NCBI RefSeq assembly: GCF_022760925.1
Contig: NZ_JAKTNT010000016.1
Coordinates: 1-61,461, forward strand
Length of the DNA stretch: 61,461 bases
Direction: 5' to 3'
DNA from: Thermus hydrothermalis
GTDB lineage: Bacteria; Deinococcota; Deinococci; Deinococcales; Thermaceae
Below, in pieces: positions 35,139 to 43,360 of the stretch. Position 1 is the stretch's first letter. Every line of letters begins with the position of its first letter. The position numbers were made by a program, and so were the translations under genes. The notes beneath the pieces are model-generated. The model was not told the DNA's origin. It made no database searches and saw only the letters and a program-made list of their open reading frames with translations.

Positions 35139-36673
35139 CACCGCCTCCGGTACCGGGTGGCCGCTCCCCGGCCCACCCGCTCCGCCCGCCCCTCGCGAAG
35201 GAGCCGGTTCAACAGGGCCAAGGCGGCTCTGGGGCGCAGGCCCAAAAGGGCCTCCACCTCCCGCCTGGACCGGGGGGTTTCCAAGAAAGCCAGGACCCGC
35301 TCGGCCAAGGAATCCCGCTGGGCTAGCCGGTACCTGCCCCCTTCCCTCCGCACCAGACCCATGCGCTCCATACGGGAAAGGACCTTCCTGCTCGCCTCCT
35401 CGGGAAGCTGCAAGGCCCGGGAAAGCTCCGCCAGGGTAGCCTCTTCCACCCTCCGCAGGTAGCCCACGGCGATGAGGTGGTCCAGGCTAAAGGCCCCAAA
35501 ACGCTCCTGGGCCTCGGCCAATTCCCGCACGAAGCCCTCGTCCAGCTCGGGGTTGTAGAGGACCAGGGTCAGGGCCTCGGGGTAAAGCCGGTACTCCGGG
35601 GGCTCTTTGCCGTACTTGAGGAGGAGGCGGTACATCTTGTCCACCCCGCTTCCCGCCCGCTCCACGTAACCCAGGCGGTACAGGGCCTCGGCCAGGCGGG
35701 GGTTGCGCCGCTTGGGCGGGTGGCGGAGGACGTTCTCCGGGGTGATGCCCGGGGGAAAGCCCCCAGGGTTGGAAATCTCCAACCGGTCCCGATGGTGGTG
35801 GACCTGGATGGCGTCCCTGCTCTGCCAGTCCCGGTGGACCAGGGCGTTTAGGAGGGCTTCCCGGTAGACCTCCTGGTCAAAGTCCCAGACCTCGAGGCGG
35901 AACAGCCCCACCGTGAGGTAGCGCACCCGGTTCCGGGCCTGGATGAGGTCCCGAAGCCGCTCCAAAAGGGCGGGAATGGGCCTTAGAAGGTCCTCCCGGA
36001 AGGTGTACCCCTCCTCGTCCTCGTGGAAGTAGTAGCTCACCTCCGCCTGGGGCAGAAGCCGCCTTAAGGCCAAGGGGGTACCCGCCAGGAGAAGCCCCGC
36101 CACCGTGGGCCGGGCCTCCCCTTCCACCCGCTCCAAGAGTCCCAGGGCAAAAAGGAGCTCCAAATCGGGAAGGGCAGCCAAGGCGCTTCCCCGTTCCTCC
36201 AGGATGCGCCTTAGGCGCAAGACCTCCACCGGGTCCAGGTCGGAAAGGCTCGCCGCCGGCAGGACCTGGGCGGTGAAGTCGGGTTCGGGCAACGCCTGGC
36301 CCATGCGGAGCTCGGTAAGGCGCCTCCCGTCCCAAAAGGGCACCCGCCCCGCCCCCACGGCGATGGCCGCGGGGCTTTGCGGCACGTGGAGGGCCAACAC
36401 CCTTCCCCCAGGCCCCTCCACCGCCTCCACGTAGGGCAAAAGCAGGCCTTGGGTGAGCTCAAAAAGGGCGTGGGTGACCTGGAGGGGATGGATGTCCGAG
36501 GCCCCGAGCACCTTCCCGTCCGGGCCCACCCCCAGGAAGAGGGTTCCGCCCTTGTGGTTGGCGAGGCCGGCGGCGTAGCGGGCCAGCTCTTCCGGCGAAA
36601 GGTCGGGGGGCAGGAAAAGGGTGCGCTCGTCCTGCCCCTGGGCCAGGCGCTCCAATAGCTCCGCCCACGTCAC
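35138..36673 (-). CDS. AlbA_2/ATPase-domain transcriptional regulator
   Basis: This 511-residue protein combines an N-terminal AlbA_2 (Schlafen-type) domain (about 5-110, GGTLFLGVGPDGKVLGA), a HATPase_c_4-like region (about 270-385: REALLNALVHRDW, NPGGFPPG, RNPRLAEAL, ERAGSGVDKM) and C-terminal winged-helix segments (about 400-511). Such proteins are annotated as transcriptional regulators, and related AlbA_2 proteins occur in defence or stress settings. The start is GTG 36673, 7 nt after a TAAACT box; an upstream GTG extension crosses that promoter. It is co-transcribed with trmL. Confidence 0.85.
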   Translation of the reverse strand: MTWAELLERLAQGQDERTLFLPPDLSPEELARYAAGLANHKGGTLFLGVGPDGKVLGASDIHPLQVTHALFELTQGLLLPYVEAVEGPGGRVLALHVPQSPAAIAVGAGRVPFWDGRRLTELRMGQALPEPDFTAQVLPAASLSDLDPVEVLRLRRILEERGSALAALPDLELLFALGLLERVEGEARPTVAGLLLAGTPLALRRLLPQAEVSYYFHEDEEGYTFREDLLRPIPALLERLRDLIQARNRVRYLTVGLFRLEVWDFDQEVYREALLNALVHRDWQSRDAIQVHHHRDRLEISNPGGFPPGITPENVLRHPPKRRNPRLAEALYRLGYVERAGSGVDKMYRLLLKYGKEPPEYRLYPEALTLVLYNPELDEGFVRELAEAQERFGAFSLDHLIAVGYLRRVEEATLAELSRALQLPEEASRKVLSRMERMGLVRREGGRYRLAQRDSLAERVLAFLETPRSRREVEALLGLRPRAALALLNRLLREGRAERVGRGAATRYRRR

Positions 36674-36680
36674 GGGGCCC

Positions 36681-36686
36681 AGTTTA
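36681..36686 (-). promoter_or_regulatory. -10 box of the AlbA_2 regulator gene
   Basis: TAAACT on the minus strand is followed by 7 nt (GGGCCCC) and the GTG at 36673. Confidence 0.5.
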
Positions 36687-36734
36687 GCGGGATGGAAACC
36701 GGGGCGTGGGGTCCTAAGGTGCAAGCCGTTAGGT

Positions 36735-36865
36735 TTATACTTGACACTTGCCTATGCTTTGTTTGACGATAAGCACGCTTTGGGCATAAGTAGCGCCTTT
36801 TGTTTCTATAGTATTGGACAGATGTCCGCTTTCTTCTTGACAATGTGCATCAAAGGTGCTAGGCT
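36735..36865 (+). promoter_or_regulatory. AT-rich control region of amtB-glnK
   Basis: The promoter nearest the gene is TTGACA (36837-36842), 17 bases, TAGGCT (36860-36865), giving a leader of about 13 nt with GAGGGGGT before ATG 36885. Further upstream are another TTGACA (36741-36746), a TTGACG (36763-36768) and inverted repeats TGCTT-N11-AAGCA (36755-36775) and TATGC...GCATA (36753-36788). The base composition is clearly AT-richer than the surroundings. A nitrogen-responsive regulator probably binds here. Confidence 0.6.
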
Positions 36866-36884
36866 CGCCCTCGAGGGGGTGGCC

Positions 36885-38222
36885 ATGCAGCGGCAGAAAA
36901 CCCTTTGGGGACTAACGGCGGTAGGGCTTTCGGGCTTGGCCTTGGCGGATGGAGTAGACGGGGCGGCCACGGCGTGGATGCTGGTGTCCACGGCCCTGGT
37001 GCTCCTCATGACCCCAGCCTTGGCCTTTTTCTACGGGGGGCTCGTGCGCTCCAAGAACGCCTTGAACACCATGATGATGAGCTTCACCGCCTTGGGCTTC
37101 GTGGGGGTGGGCTGGGCCCTTTTGGGGTATAGCCTCGCCTTCGCCGAAGGAAACCCTTGGCTTGGGGGCCTGGGCCACGCCCTTTTGCGGGGGGTGGGTC
37201 TGGAGGCCAAAGGAGAGATCCCCCACCTCCTCTTCATGGCCTTCCAGGGCACCTTCGCCATCATCACCGCCGCCCTCCTCACCGGAGGCCTGGTGGAGCG
37301 GATGCGCTTTCCCGCCCTCCTTCTCTTCCTCACCCTTTGGGGGCTCTTCGTCTACGCGCCCCTGGCGCACTGGGTCTGGGGTGGGGGGTTCCTGGGGGCT
37401 TTAGGAGCCCTGGACTTCGCCGGCGGCACCGTGGTCCACATCAATGCCGGCATCGCGGCCCTGGTGGGGGCCTTGGTCCTCGGCCCCCGCAAGGACTATG
37501 GCCGCCAGGCTATCCTGCCCCACAGCGTGCCCTTCGTCCTCCTGGGGGCGGCCCTTCTCTGGTTCGGTTGGTTCGGCTTCAACGGGGGGAGCGCCCTGGC
37601 CTCCGGGGAGGTGGCGGCCTTGGCCTTTGTGAACACCCTCCTGGCCCCAGCGGCCACCCTGGCGGTCTGGGTCCTCTTGGACCTCCTCCGCACCGGAAAG
37701 GCCACGGCGGTGGGCCTGGCTACGGCCATCGTGGTGGGCCTGGTGGCCATCACCCCGGCGGCGGGCTTCGTTTCGCCCCTTTCCGCCCTGGTCCTGGGGG
37801 CGGTTTCCGCCTTCCCCAGCTACTTCTTCCTCCTCTACCGGCCAAGGACGCGCCTAGACGACTCCCTGGACGTCTTCGGAGCCCACGGCCTCGCCGGGAT
37901 TACCGGAGCCCTTCTCACCGGGCTCCTGGCGGAAAAGGCCTGGAACGGGGTGGCGGATGGCCTCCTTTTCGGCAACCCGGCCCAGCTTGGGGTCCAGGCC
38001 CTGGCGGTCCTGGCGGCGGTGGCCTACTCCGCCTTGGGCACCTTTGTCCTCCTAAAGCTCGTCGCCCTCCTCACCCCCTTGCGGGCAGGCCCCAAGGAGG
38101 AGGGCCTGGGCTTGGACGTGACCCAGCACGGGGAAGAAGCCTACGCCAGCGGCGAAGGGGCCATTCTGGTCCTCCCCGAGGCTTCCCCGCCCGCCCTCAA
38201 GCCCCTGGGAGGTGAGGCATGA
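36885..38222 (+). CDS. amtB: Ammonium transporter AmtB
   Basis: This is an Amt/Rh-family channel for ammonium uptake. The 445-residue chain has a probable signal peptide (to about ALA, residue 20) and 11 hydrophobic helices. Family motifs include FFYGGLVRSKNALNTMMM (from about 45), GGTVVHINAGIAALV and FGWFGFNGGSALA with pore-lining residues, and DDSLDVFGAHGLAGITGAL near the C-terminus with the twin-His region. ATG 36885 follows GAGGGGGTGGCC; longer in-frame starts cross the promoter. It overlaps glnK (ATGA), the classic amtB-glnK pair. Confidence 0.95.
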   Translation: MQRQKTLWGLTAVGLSGLALADGVDGAATAWMLVSTALVLLMTPALAFFYGGLVRSKNALNTMMMSFTALGFVGVGWALLGYSLAFAEGNPWLGGLGHALLRGVGLEAKGEIPHLLFMAFQGTFAIITAALLTGGLVERMRFPALLLFLTLWGLFVYAPLAHWVWGGGFLGALGALDFAGGTVVHINAGIAALVGALVLGPRKDYGRQAILPHSVPFVLLGAALLWFGWFGFNGGSALASGEVAALAFVNTLLAPAATLAVWVLLDLLRTGKATAVGLATAIVVGLVAITPAAGFVSPLSALVLGAVSAFPSYFFLLYRPRTRLDDSLDVFGAHGLAGITGALLTGLLAEKAWNGVADGLLFGNPAQLGVQALAVLAAVAYSALGTFVLLKLVALLTPLRAGPKEEGLGLDVTQHGEEAYASGEGAILVLPEASPPALKPLGGEA

Positions 38223-38569
38223 AGCTCATCGTGGCCATCATCCGCCCGGAGAAGCTCGGCGAGGTCCTGGAGGCCCTCTTCCGGGCCGAGGTGCGGGGGC
38301 TTACCCTAAGCCGGGTCCAGGGCCACGGCGGGGAAACGGAAAAGGTGGAAACCTACCGCGGCACCACGGTGAAGATGGAGCTCCACGAGAAGGTGCGCCT
38401 GGAAATCGGGGTTTCCGAGCCCTTCGTCCAACCCACCGTGGAGGCCATCCTGAAGGCCGCCCGCACCGGGGAGGTGGGGGACGGCAAGGTTTTCGTGATC
38501 CCCGTGGAGAAGGTCTACCGCATCCGCACCGGGGAAGAGGACGAGGCCGCCGTCACCCCGGTACAATAG
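38219..38569 (+). CDS. glnK: PII signal protein GlnK
   Basis: This trimeric nitrogen/energy sensor plugs AmtB when nitrogen is ample. It has 116 residues. The T-loop reads ETYRGTTV: Tyr46 is kept, but residue 51, the uridylylated tyrosine in enteric bacteria, is Val. Control should therefore rest on ATP/ADP and 2-oxoglutarate binding alone. Ligand-binding segments GDGKVFVIPVEKVYRIRTGE (88-107 region) are intact. The last bases overlap the hrcA -10 box. Confidence 0.97.
   Translation: MKLIVAIIRPEKLGEVLEALFRAEVRGLTLSRVQGHGGETEKVETYRGTTVKMELHEKVRLEIGVSEPFVQPTVEAILKAARTGEVGDGKVFVIPVEKVYRIRTGEEDEAAVTPVQ
38562..38567 (+). promoter_or_regulatory. -10 box of hrcA overlapping the glnK stop
   Basis: TACAAT ends at the first base of the glnK TAG stop and lies 6 nt before the GTG start at 38574. 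Confidence 0.5.
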
Positions 38570-38573
38570 GGGT

Positions 38574-39476
38574 GTGACGGCGCGGCAGCGGGCCATCCTC
38601 CACCTCCTGGTGGAGGAGTACATCAAGACCAAAGCCCCGGTACCCTCGGCCAGGCTCGCCGAGGGGCTTGGGCTTTCCCCCGCCCTGGCCCGCTACGAGC
38701 TCATCGCCCTCGAGGAGATGGGCTACCTCACCAAGCCCCACGCCTCCGCCGGCCGCGTGCCCACCCGGCAGGGCTTTCGCCAATACTCCCTCTCCCTCCT
38801 CCCCCCCAAGCCCCTGCCCGAAAGCGTCCAGGAGCGCCTGGAGCGGGCCCTTTCCGGGGCCAAGGAGCCCGAGGCCTTCCTGGTGAAGGTGGCCGTGGGG
38901 CTTTCCGGCTACCCCGCCCTCCTCCGCCTCCGGCCGCGCAAGACCCCCAAGGTGCTCCAGGTCCACCTCTCTCCCCTAGGCGAGGGCACCTTGGCCGTCT
39001 TCGTCCTGGAAGGAGGGCGGGTGAAGGAGGCAAGGCTTCCCTTAGCCCTTTCCCCGGAGCGGCTTAGGGAGGCGGAGGCGGTCTTGGCGGGACCTTTTTC
39101 CGAGCTTCCCCCGCCACCCCGGGGCCTGGAAGACCTCTTCGCCCACCTCGCCCGGGCCCTGAACGCAGGGCTTTCCCTCTCCTACCGGGAAGGGCTGGCC
39201 GAGGCCCTAAAGGAGCCCGAGGCCCAAAACCCGGGCTTCTTGGAGCGCCTGGTGCAGCTCTACGAGGCCGGGGGGGAGGAGGTCCTCACCCCCCCGGGCC
39301 GGGTGGACGTGCGGGTGGGGGAGGTGGAGGGGCTTGCCCAGGTGCAGGCGGGCTTCGCCAAGGGGGAGTGGCTTGGGGAGCTCACCCTCATCGGCCCCAT
39401 GCGCATGCGCTATCCCGAGGCCCTCTCCGTGGCCCTAGGCCTTACCCAGGTCTATACTGGGGTCCATGCGGGTTGA
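38574..39476 (+). CDS. hrcA: Heat-inducible transcription repressor HrcA
   Basis: HrcA represses chaperone genes by binding CIRCE elements. The N-terminal winged helix (LLVEEYIKTKAPVPSARLAE, then YELIALEEMGYLTKPHASAGRVPT) matches the family well. At 300 residues it is some 40 short of typical HrcA, and the central inserted dimerisation domain is reduced. No dnaK, groEL or CIRCE repeat is in the window, so its targets lie elsewhere. The GTG start is leaderless-type; the end overlaps moaDE by 11 bp. Confidence 0.88.
   Translation: MTARQRAILHLLVEEYIKTKAPVPSARLAEGLGLSPALARYELIALEEMGYLTKPHASAGRVPTRQGFRQYSLSLLPPKPLPESVQERLERALSGAKEPEAFLVKVAVGLSGYPALLRLRPRKTPKVLQVHLSPLGEGTLAVFVLEGGRVKEARLPLALSPERLREAEAVLAGPFSELPPPPRGLEDLFAHLARALNAGLSLSYREGLAEALKEPEAQNPGFLERLVQLYEAGGEEVLTPPGRVDVRVGEVEGLAQVQAGFAKGEWLGELTLIGPMRMRYPEALSVALGLTQVYTGVHAG
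39453..39458 (+). promoter_or_regulatory. -10 box of the moaD-moaE fusion gene
   Basis: TATACT inside the end of hrcA is followed by 7 nt and ATG 39466. Confidence 0.55.
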
Positions 39477-40137
39477 GGTAAGGCTTTTCGCCCTTTACCG
39501 GGAGCAGGCGGGGCAAGACCGCTTTCCCTTGGACCTCCCGGAAGGAGCCCGGGTGAAGGAGGCCAAGGAGGCCGTGGAGCGGCTCTTCCCCGGCCTTTCC
39601 CTCTCCGGGGGCATGGCAGCGGTGAACCAGGAGCTGGCCGGGGCGGAAACCCCCTTGAAGGAGGGGGACGAGGTGGCCTTCTTGCCCCCGGTGTCTGGGG
39701 GGCAGGACTCGTTTGGCCTCACGGAAGGCCCCTTGGACCTAAAGGCCCTGGTGGACTGGGCCACAGCCCCCGAGTACGGGGCGGTGGTGAGCTTCCTCGG
39801 CACCACCCGGAGCCCCAACCGGGGGGAGGCGGTGGCCTATTTGGAGTACGAGGCCTACCCCGAAATGGCGGAAAAGGCCATGGCCCAGGTCATCGCCGAG
39901 ATGCGGGCCCGCTGGCCCCTAGGCCGGGTAGCCCTCTGGCACCGCCTGGGCCGGGTGGACCCGGGGGAGGCCTCCATCGCCATCGTGGTCTCGGCCCGGC
40001 ACCGCAAGGAGGCCTTCGCCGCCTGCGCCTACGCCATAGATCGGGTGAAGCAGATCCTCCCCGTTTGGAAAAAGGAGTACCGCCCGGACGGGAGCTTCTG
40101 GGTGGAGGGCTTCGCCCCAGAGGAACACCGGCTTTGA
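39466..40137 (+). CDS. Molybdopterin synthase, MoaD-MoaE fusion
   Basis: Both subunits of molybdopterin synthase are in one 223-residue chain. Residues 1-79 are a ubiquitin-like MoaD ending in PPVSGG (Gly78-Gly79). Residues about 85-223 are MoaE (LVDWATAPEYGAVVSFLG, KEYRPDGSFWVEG with a catalytic Lys). MoaD must be thiocarboxylated at a free C-terminal glycine, yet Gly79 is followed directly by Gln80, so the chain needs cutting after GlyGly to work. Similar fusions (MoaX) exist in mycobacteria and Deinococcus. It overlaps the following small gene. Confidence 0.93.
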   Translation: MRVEVRLFALYREQAGQDRFPLDLPEGARVKEAKEAVERLFPGLSLSGGMAAVNQELAGAETPLKEGDEVAFLPPVSGGQDSFGLTEGPLDLKALVDWATAPEYGAVVSFLGTTRSPNRGEAVAYLEYEAYPEMAEKAMAQVIAEMRARWPLGRVALWHRLGRVDPGEASIAIVVSARHRKEAFAACAYAIDRVKQILPVWKKEYRPDGSFWVEGFAPEEHRL

Positions 40138-40358
40138 CCTCCTTCACCTTCCTGGCTGGCCTCCTCCTCCTCGTCCTCTTCGCCCTGCCCCTCCTCCTGG
40201 GCTTCCTGGCAGGGAGGGCTTTCCGGGAAGGAAGGGGCCGGGTGGGGCTTGGGCTTCTCCTCTTTGGCGGCTTCCTGGGCCTTCTGGCGCGGCCCAGGCC
40301 CTTGGGGTTCCTCCTCCTTCTCCTAGGGGTCCTCCTGGGCTATGGCCGGCTTCGCTGA
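40134..40358 (+). CDS. Small two-helix membrane protein
   Basis: This 74-residue hydrophobic protein has two predicted transmembrane segments (about residues 5-24 and 36-70, the latter perhaps two short helices) separated by a basic loop (GRAFREGRGRVG). There is no recognised family. The TTG start overlaps the moaDE stop as TTGA, pointing to coupled translation. Its length and position are convincing for a real gene, but the function is unknown. Confidence 0.6.
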   Translation: MTSFTFLAGLLLLVLFALPLLLGFLAGRAFREGRGRVGLGLLLFGGFLGLLARPRPLGFLLLLLGVLLGYGRLR

Positions 40359-40373
40359 AGCCTCGGGGCGAGG

Positions 40374-40379
40374 TATAAT
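40374..40379 (+). promoter_or_regulatory. Perfect -10 box of rlmN
   Basis: TATAAT lies 6 nt before ATG 40386, 15 bases after the small membrane protein stop. Confidence 0.6.
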
Positions 40380-40385
40380 GCGGGG

Positions 40386-41450
40386 ATGACCGAAGGGGTC
40401 CTCCGCCCCATCCTGGATTTGCCCCCAGAAGAGCTTCCGGGCGAGGGGTTTCGCAAGGCGCAGATCGCCCACTGGCTCTACGCCCGGGGGGTGCGGGACT
40501 TCGCCGAGATGACCGACCTGCCCAAAGCCCTGCGGGAAGCCTTGGCCCAGGCGTGGCGCATCTCGGAGTTCTCCCTGGTGGAGGCCTACCCGAGCAAGGA
40601 CGGGAGCGTCAAGTATCTCTTCACCCTCCTGGACGGCAAGAAGACCGAGGCGGTCTACATGCCCTACCCCAACCGCAAGACCGTCTGCCTTTCCAGCATG
40701 GTGGGCTGCCCCGCCGGGTGCACCTTCTGCGCCACCGGGGCCTTGGGCTTTGGCCGCAACCTCACCGCGGCGGAAATTCTGGACCAACTCCTCGCCATCG
40801 CCCACCACCAGGGCATCTCCCCCCGGGAGATCCGCAACGTGGTCCTCATGGGTATGGGGGAACCCCTCTTAAACCTCGCCCAGGTCCTGAAGGCGGTGCG
40901 GGTCATGCTCCACCCCAAAGGCCTCGCCATGAGCCCGAGGCGCATCACCCTCTCCACCGTGGGCATCCCCCGGGGGATTTACCGCCTGGCGGAGGAGGAC
41001 CTGGGAATACGGCTCGCCCTCTCCCTCCACGCCCCCGACGACGAGACGCGGCGGAAGATCATCCCCACGGCCCACCGCTACCCCATAGCCGAGATCATGG
41101 AGGCGGTGCGCCACTACTACGCCAAGACCAAGCGGCGGGTGACCTTTGAATACACCCTTCTTAAGGGCATCAACGACCACCCCTGGCAGGCGCGGCTTCT
41201 GGCCAGGCTCCTCAAGGGAATCAGCGCCCACGTGAACCTCATCCCCTTTAACCCCTGGGAAGGGGCCCCGGTGGGGGGAACGCCCAAGCCCGGGATTTTG
41301 GCCTTCGCCGAGGAACTCCGGCGCCTAGGGGTGCCCACCTCCATCCGCTTCAGCCGGGGGCAGGACGTGGGGGCGGCCTGCGGGCAGCTCGCCCTCAAAG
41401 CCCCCAAGCCCCTTACCTTTAAACTCCTTCCAGAAGGCGCCGGGCAATGA
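40386..41450 (+). CDS. rlmN: 23S rRNA/tRNA adenine-C2 methyltransferase RlmN
   Basis: This radical-SAM enzyme methylates A2503 of 23S rRNA and A37 of some tRNAs. The cluster motif is Cys108-x3-Cys112-x2-Cys115 (CPAGCTFC). The second catalytic cysteine is Cys332 in GAACGQL near the C-terminus. The 354-residue length is normal. Leaderless-type start. The 3' end overlaps the convergent acyl-CoA dehydrogenase gene by 32 bp. Confidence 0.96.
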   Translation: MTEGVLRPILDLPPEELPGEGFRKAQIAHWLYARGVRDFAEMTDLPKALREALAQAWRISEFSLVEAYPSKDGSVKYLFTLLDGKKTEAVYMPYPNRKTVCLSSMVGCPAGCTFCATGALGFGRNLTAAEILDQLLAIAHHQGISPREIRNVVLMGMGEPLLNLAQVLKAVRVMLHPKGLAMSPRRITLSTVGIPRGIYRLAEEDLGIRLALSLHAPDDETRRKIIPTAHRYPIAEIMEAVRHYYAKTKRRVTFEYTLLKGINDHPWQARLLARLLKGISAHVNLIPFNPWEGAPVGGTPKPGILAFAEELRRLGVPTSIRFSRGQDVGAACGQLALKAPKPLTFKLLPEGAGQ

Positions 41451-42582
41451 CCAGCTTGAGAATCACGCTCGTCCCCTCCCCGATGCGGGTCAGGCGGGCG
41501 TCCCGCCAGTAGCGTTCCACGGGGTAGTCCTTGATGTAGCCGTAGCCCCCAAGAACCTGGATGGCCTCGTCGCAGGCCCGCACCGCCACCTCGCTGGCGA
41601 AGAGCTTGGCCTGGGCGGCCTCGAGGGCAAAGGGCCGCCCTGCATCCTTGAGGGCCGCCGCCTTGAGGTAGAGAAGCCGCGCCGCCTCCAGCTCCGTGGC
41701 CGCCTCCGCCAGCTTGAAGGAAACCCCCTCGTACTCGGCGATGGGCCGGCCGAAGGCCTCCCGCTCCTTGGCGTACCTTAGGGCGTAGTCCAAGGCGGCC
41801 CGCCCCAAACCCACGGCCATGGCGGCGATGCCAATCCGCCCCCCGTCCAGGACCCGGAGGACATCGTAAAAGCCCTTCCCCCTTTCCCCTAAAAGCCCCT
41901 CCTTGGGCACGAACAAGTCCTCCAAGAGGAGTTGCGCCGTGTCCGAGGCGTTTAGGCCGAGCTTCTCCTCCTTGCGCCCTACCCTTAGGCCCTTCTCGGG
42001 GCGGAAGAAGGCGAAGGCGGAAATGCCTAGGTGCTTCCTCTCCGGGCTTGGAGCGGGGTCGGTGCGGGCCATGACCACGTAAACCCCGGCCACGCTCCCC
42101 TGGGTGATGAACTGCTTGGTGCCGTTCAGGACAAAGCCCCCTTCCACCTCCTCCGCCCGGGTCTTCAGGGCCGCCGCATCCGAGCCCGAGCCGGGCTCGG
42201 TGAGGCCCCAGGCCCCCAAGAGCTCCCCCGAGGCCAGCTTGGGGAGGAAGGTTTCCTTCTGCCTTTCGTCCCCCGCCAGGAGGATGTGCCCGGTGGCCAA
42301 GGAGTTGTGGCTCGCCACGGTAAGGGCCAGGGAGCCATCGTAGTAGGCGATCTCCTCCACCATGCGGGCGAAGAGGCGCGTGGAAAGCCCCGCCCCCCCG
42401 TAAGCCTCGGGCACCACCGCCCCGAAGACGCCGAAGGCCGCCATCTTCCGCACCAGGTCCCAGGGGAAAGCCCCCGTGCGGTCCCTTTCCGCCGCCCCCG
42501 GGGCCACCTCCGCCTTCAAGAACTCCCGGAAAGGCCCTAGGACCTGCCGCTCCTCCCCCGTTTCCTCAAACCAGAGCTCCAT
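41419..42582 (-). CDS. Acyl-CoA dehydrogenase
   Basis: This is an FAD-dependent enzyme that introduces the alpha,beta double bond in acyl-CoA. The 387-residue chain has [15 protein letters not shown] (about 130-145, FAD contact), the [19 protein letters not shown] signature near residue 350 and the catalytic Glu in GEGTSVI. The substrate class (short-chain, branched-chain or glutaryl) is not decidable. A TATACT box lies 9 nt upstream of the ATG. No other beta-oxidation gene adjoins. Confidence 0.93.
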   Translation of the reverse strand: MELWFEETGEERQVLGPFREFLKAEVAPGAAERDRTGAFPWDLVRKMAAFGVFGAVVPEAYGGAGLSTRLFARMVEEIAYYDGSLALTVASHNSLATGHILLAGDERQKETFLPKLASGELLGAWGLTEPGSGSDAAALKTRAEEVEGGFVLNGTKQFITQGSVAGVYVVMARTDPAPSPERKHLGISAFAFFRPEKGLRVGRKEEKLGLNASDTAQLLLEDLFVPKEGLLGERGKGFYDVLRVLDGGRIGIAAMAVGLGRAALDYALRYAKEREAFGRPIAEYEGVSFKLAEAATELEAARLLYLKAAALKDAGRPFALEAAQAKLFASEVAVRACDEAIQVLGGYGYIKDYPVERYWRDARLTRIGEGTSVILKLVIARRLLEGV

Positions 42583-42591
42583 GTTGGGCCA

Positions 42592-42597
42592 AGTATA
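42592..42597 (-). promoter_or_regulatory. -10 box of the acyl-CoA dehydrogenase gene
   Basis: TATACT on the minus strand lies 9 nt before ATG 42582. The divergent kinase gene's -10 box is about 50 bases away. Confidence 0.45.
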
Positions 42598-42645
42598 TCA
42601 CTTTCTTGCGAAGTGGCAAAAAGGCGTAAGACCACGAAGGGGTGC

Positions 42646-42651
42646 TAGAGT
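42646..42651 (+). promoter_or_regulatory. -10 box of the Clp1-like kinase gene
   Basis: TAGAGT is followed by 7 nt and the GTG at 42659. This settles the start just ahead of the P-loop. Confidence 0.5.
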
Positions 42652-42658
42652 TTTCCTC

Positions 42659-43360
42659 GTGCTCCTCCTCTTGGGCCCCACGGACGTGGGCAAGACCACC
42701 CTGGCCCATAGGCTCCTAGAGAAGCTCAAGGAGGCCTATCTCCTGGACCTGGACCCGGGGCAAGGGGCCTTGCCGGGCACCTTCACCCTCTTCCGCTACC
42801 GGGAAGGCGCCCTCACCCCGGTGCGCCGCTACCTCCTGGGGGCCACCTCCCCCGCCGGGCTCACGGCCCGGGCGGTGGTGGGGGCCTTACGCCTAGCCCG
42901 CCTCATCCCGAGGGGGAGCCCGGCGGTGGCGGACACGGACGGCCTTTTGGACCCGGAGTTCCGCCTCCTTCAGGCGGAGGCCTTGAGCCCGGCGGAGATC
43001 CTCATCCTGGGTTCGGAGGCGCTTTTCCAAGCCTTCGCCTGGCGCCGGGACCTCAAGGCGCGCCCCGTGCCCCCCTTGCCCGAGGCCAGGCGGAAAAGCC
43101 CTAAGTTGCGGCGGCAAAACCGCCTGGAGCGCCTCCTTGCCCACTTCCAGGAGGCGAGGCCCAGGGTCCTCCCCCTTTCCCATCCCCCGGAGCCGGAAAG
43201 GCTTTACGGCCTCCTGGACCCCGAGGGGTTTTTCCTGGGCTATGGGCGGCTTCTGGCCTACGCCCCGGGCGAAGGGCTCTTCCTTACCCCCGCCCAGGGC
43301 GAGGTGGCCCAGGTGGTGCCCACCCGGCTAAGCCTTTCCCTCAGCGCACTACCAGGTTGA
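42659..43360 (+). CDS. Clp1/Grc3-like polynucleotide 5'-kinase
   Basis: The 233-residue protein starts almost directly with the P-loop GPTDVGKTT (6-14), whose Asp at position 9 is typical of the Clp1/Grc3 polynucleotide kinase family. [16 protein letters not shown] segment (about 31-45) and a Walker-B-like [10 protein letters not shown] (about 95-105) follow. Family members phosphorylate 5'-OH ends of RNA or DNA. I recall, without being able to check, a report of an active Clp1-type kinase from Thermus scotoductus. GTG 42659 was chosen from its -10 box. It converges on leuS with a 20-bp overlap. Confidence 0.78.
   Translation: MLLLLGPTDVGKTTLAHRLLEKLKEAYLLDLDPGQGALPGTFTLFRYREGALTPVRRYLLGATSPAGLTARAVVGALRLARLIPRGSPAVADTDGLLDPEFRLLQAEALSPAEILILGSEALFQAFAWRRDLKARPVPPLPEARRKSPKLRRQNRLERLLAHFQEARPRVLPLSHPPEPERLYGLLDPEGFFLGYGRLLAYAPGEGLFLTPAQGEVAQVVPTRLSLSLSALPG

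Noticed and set aside
38574-39476. CIRCE operator near hrcA
   Set aside because: No TTAGCACTC-N9-GAGTGCTAA-like repeat was found around hrcA or anywhere else read in the window.
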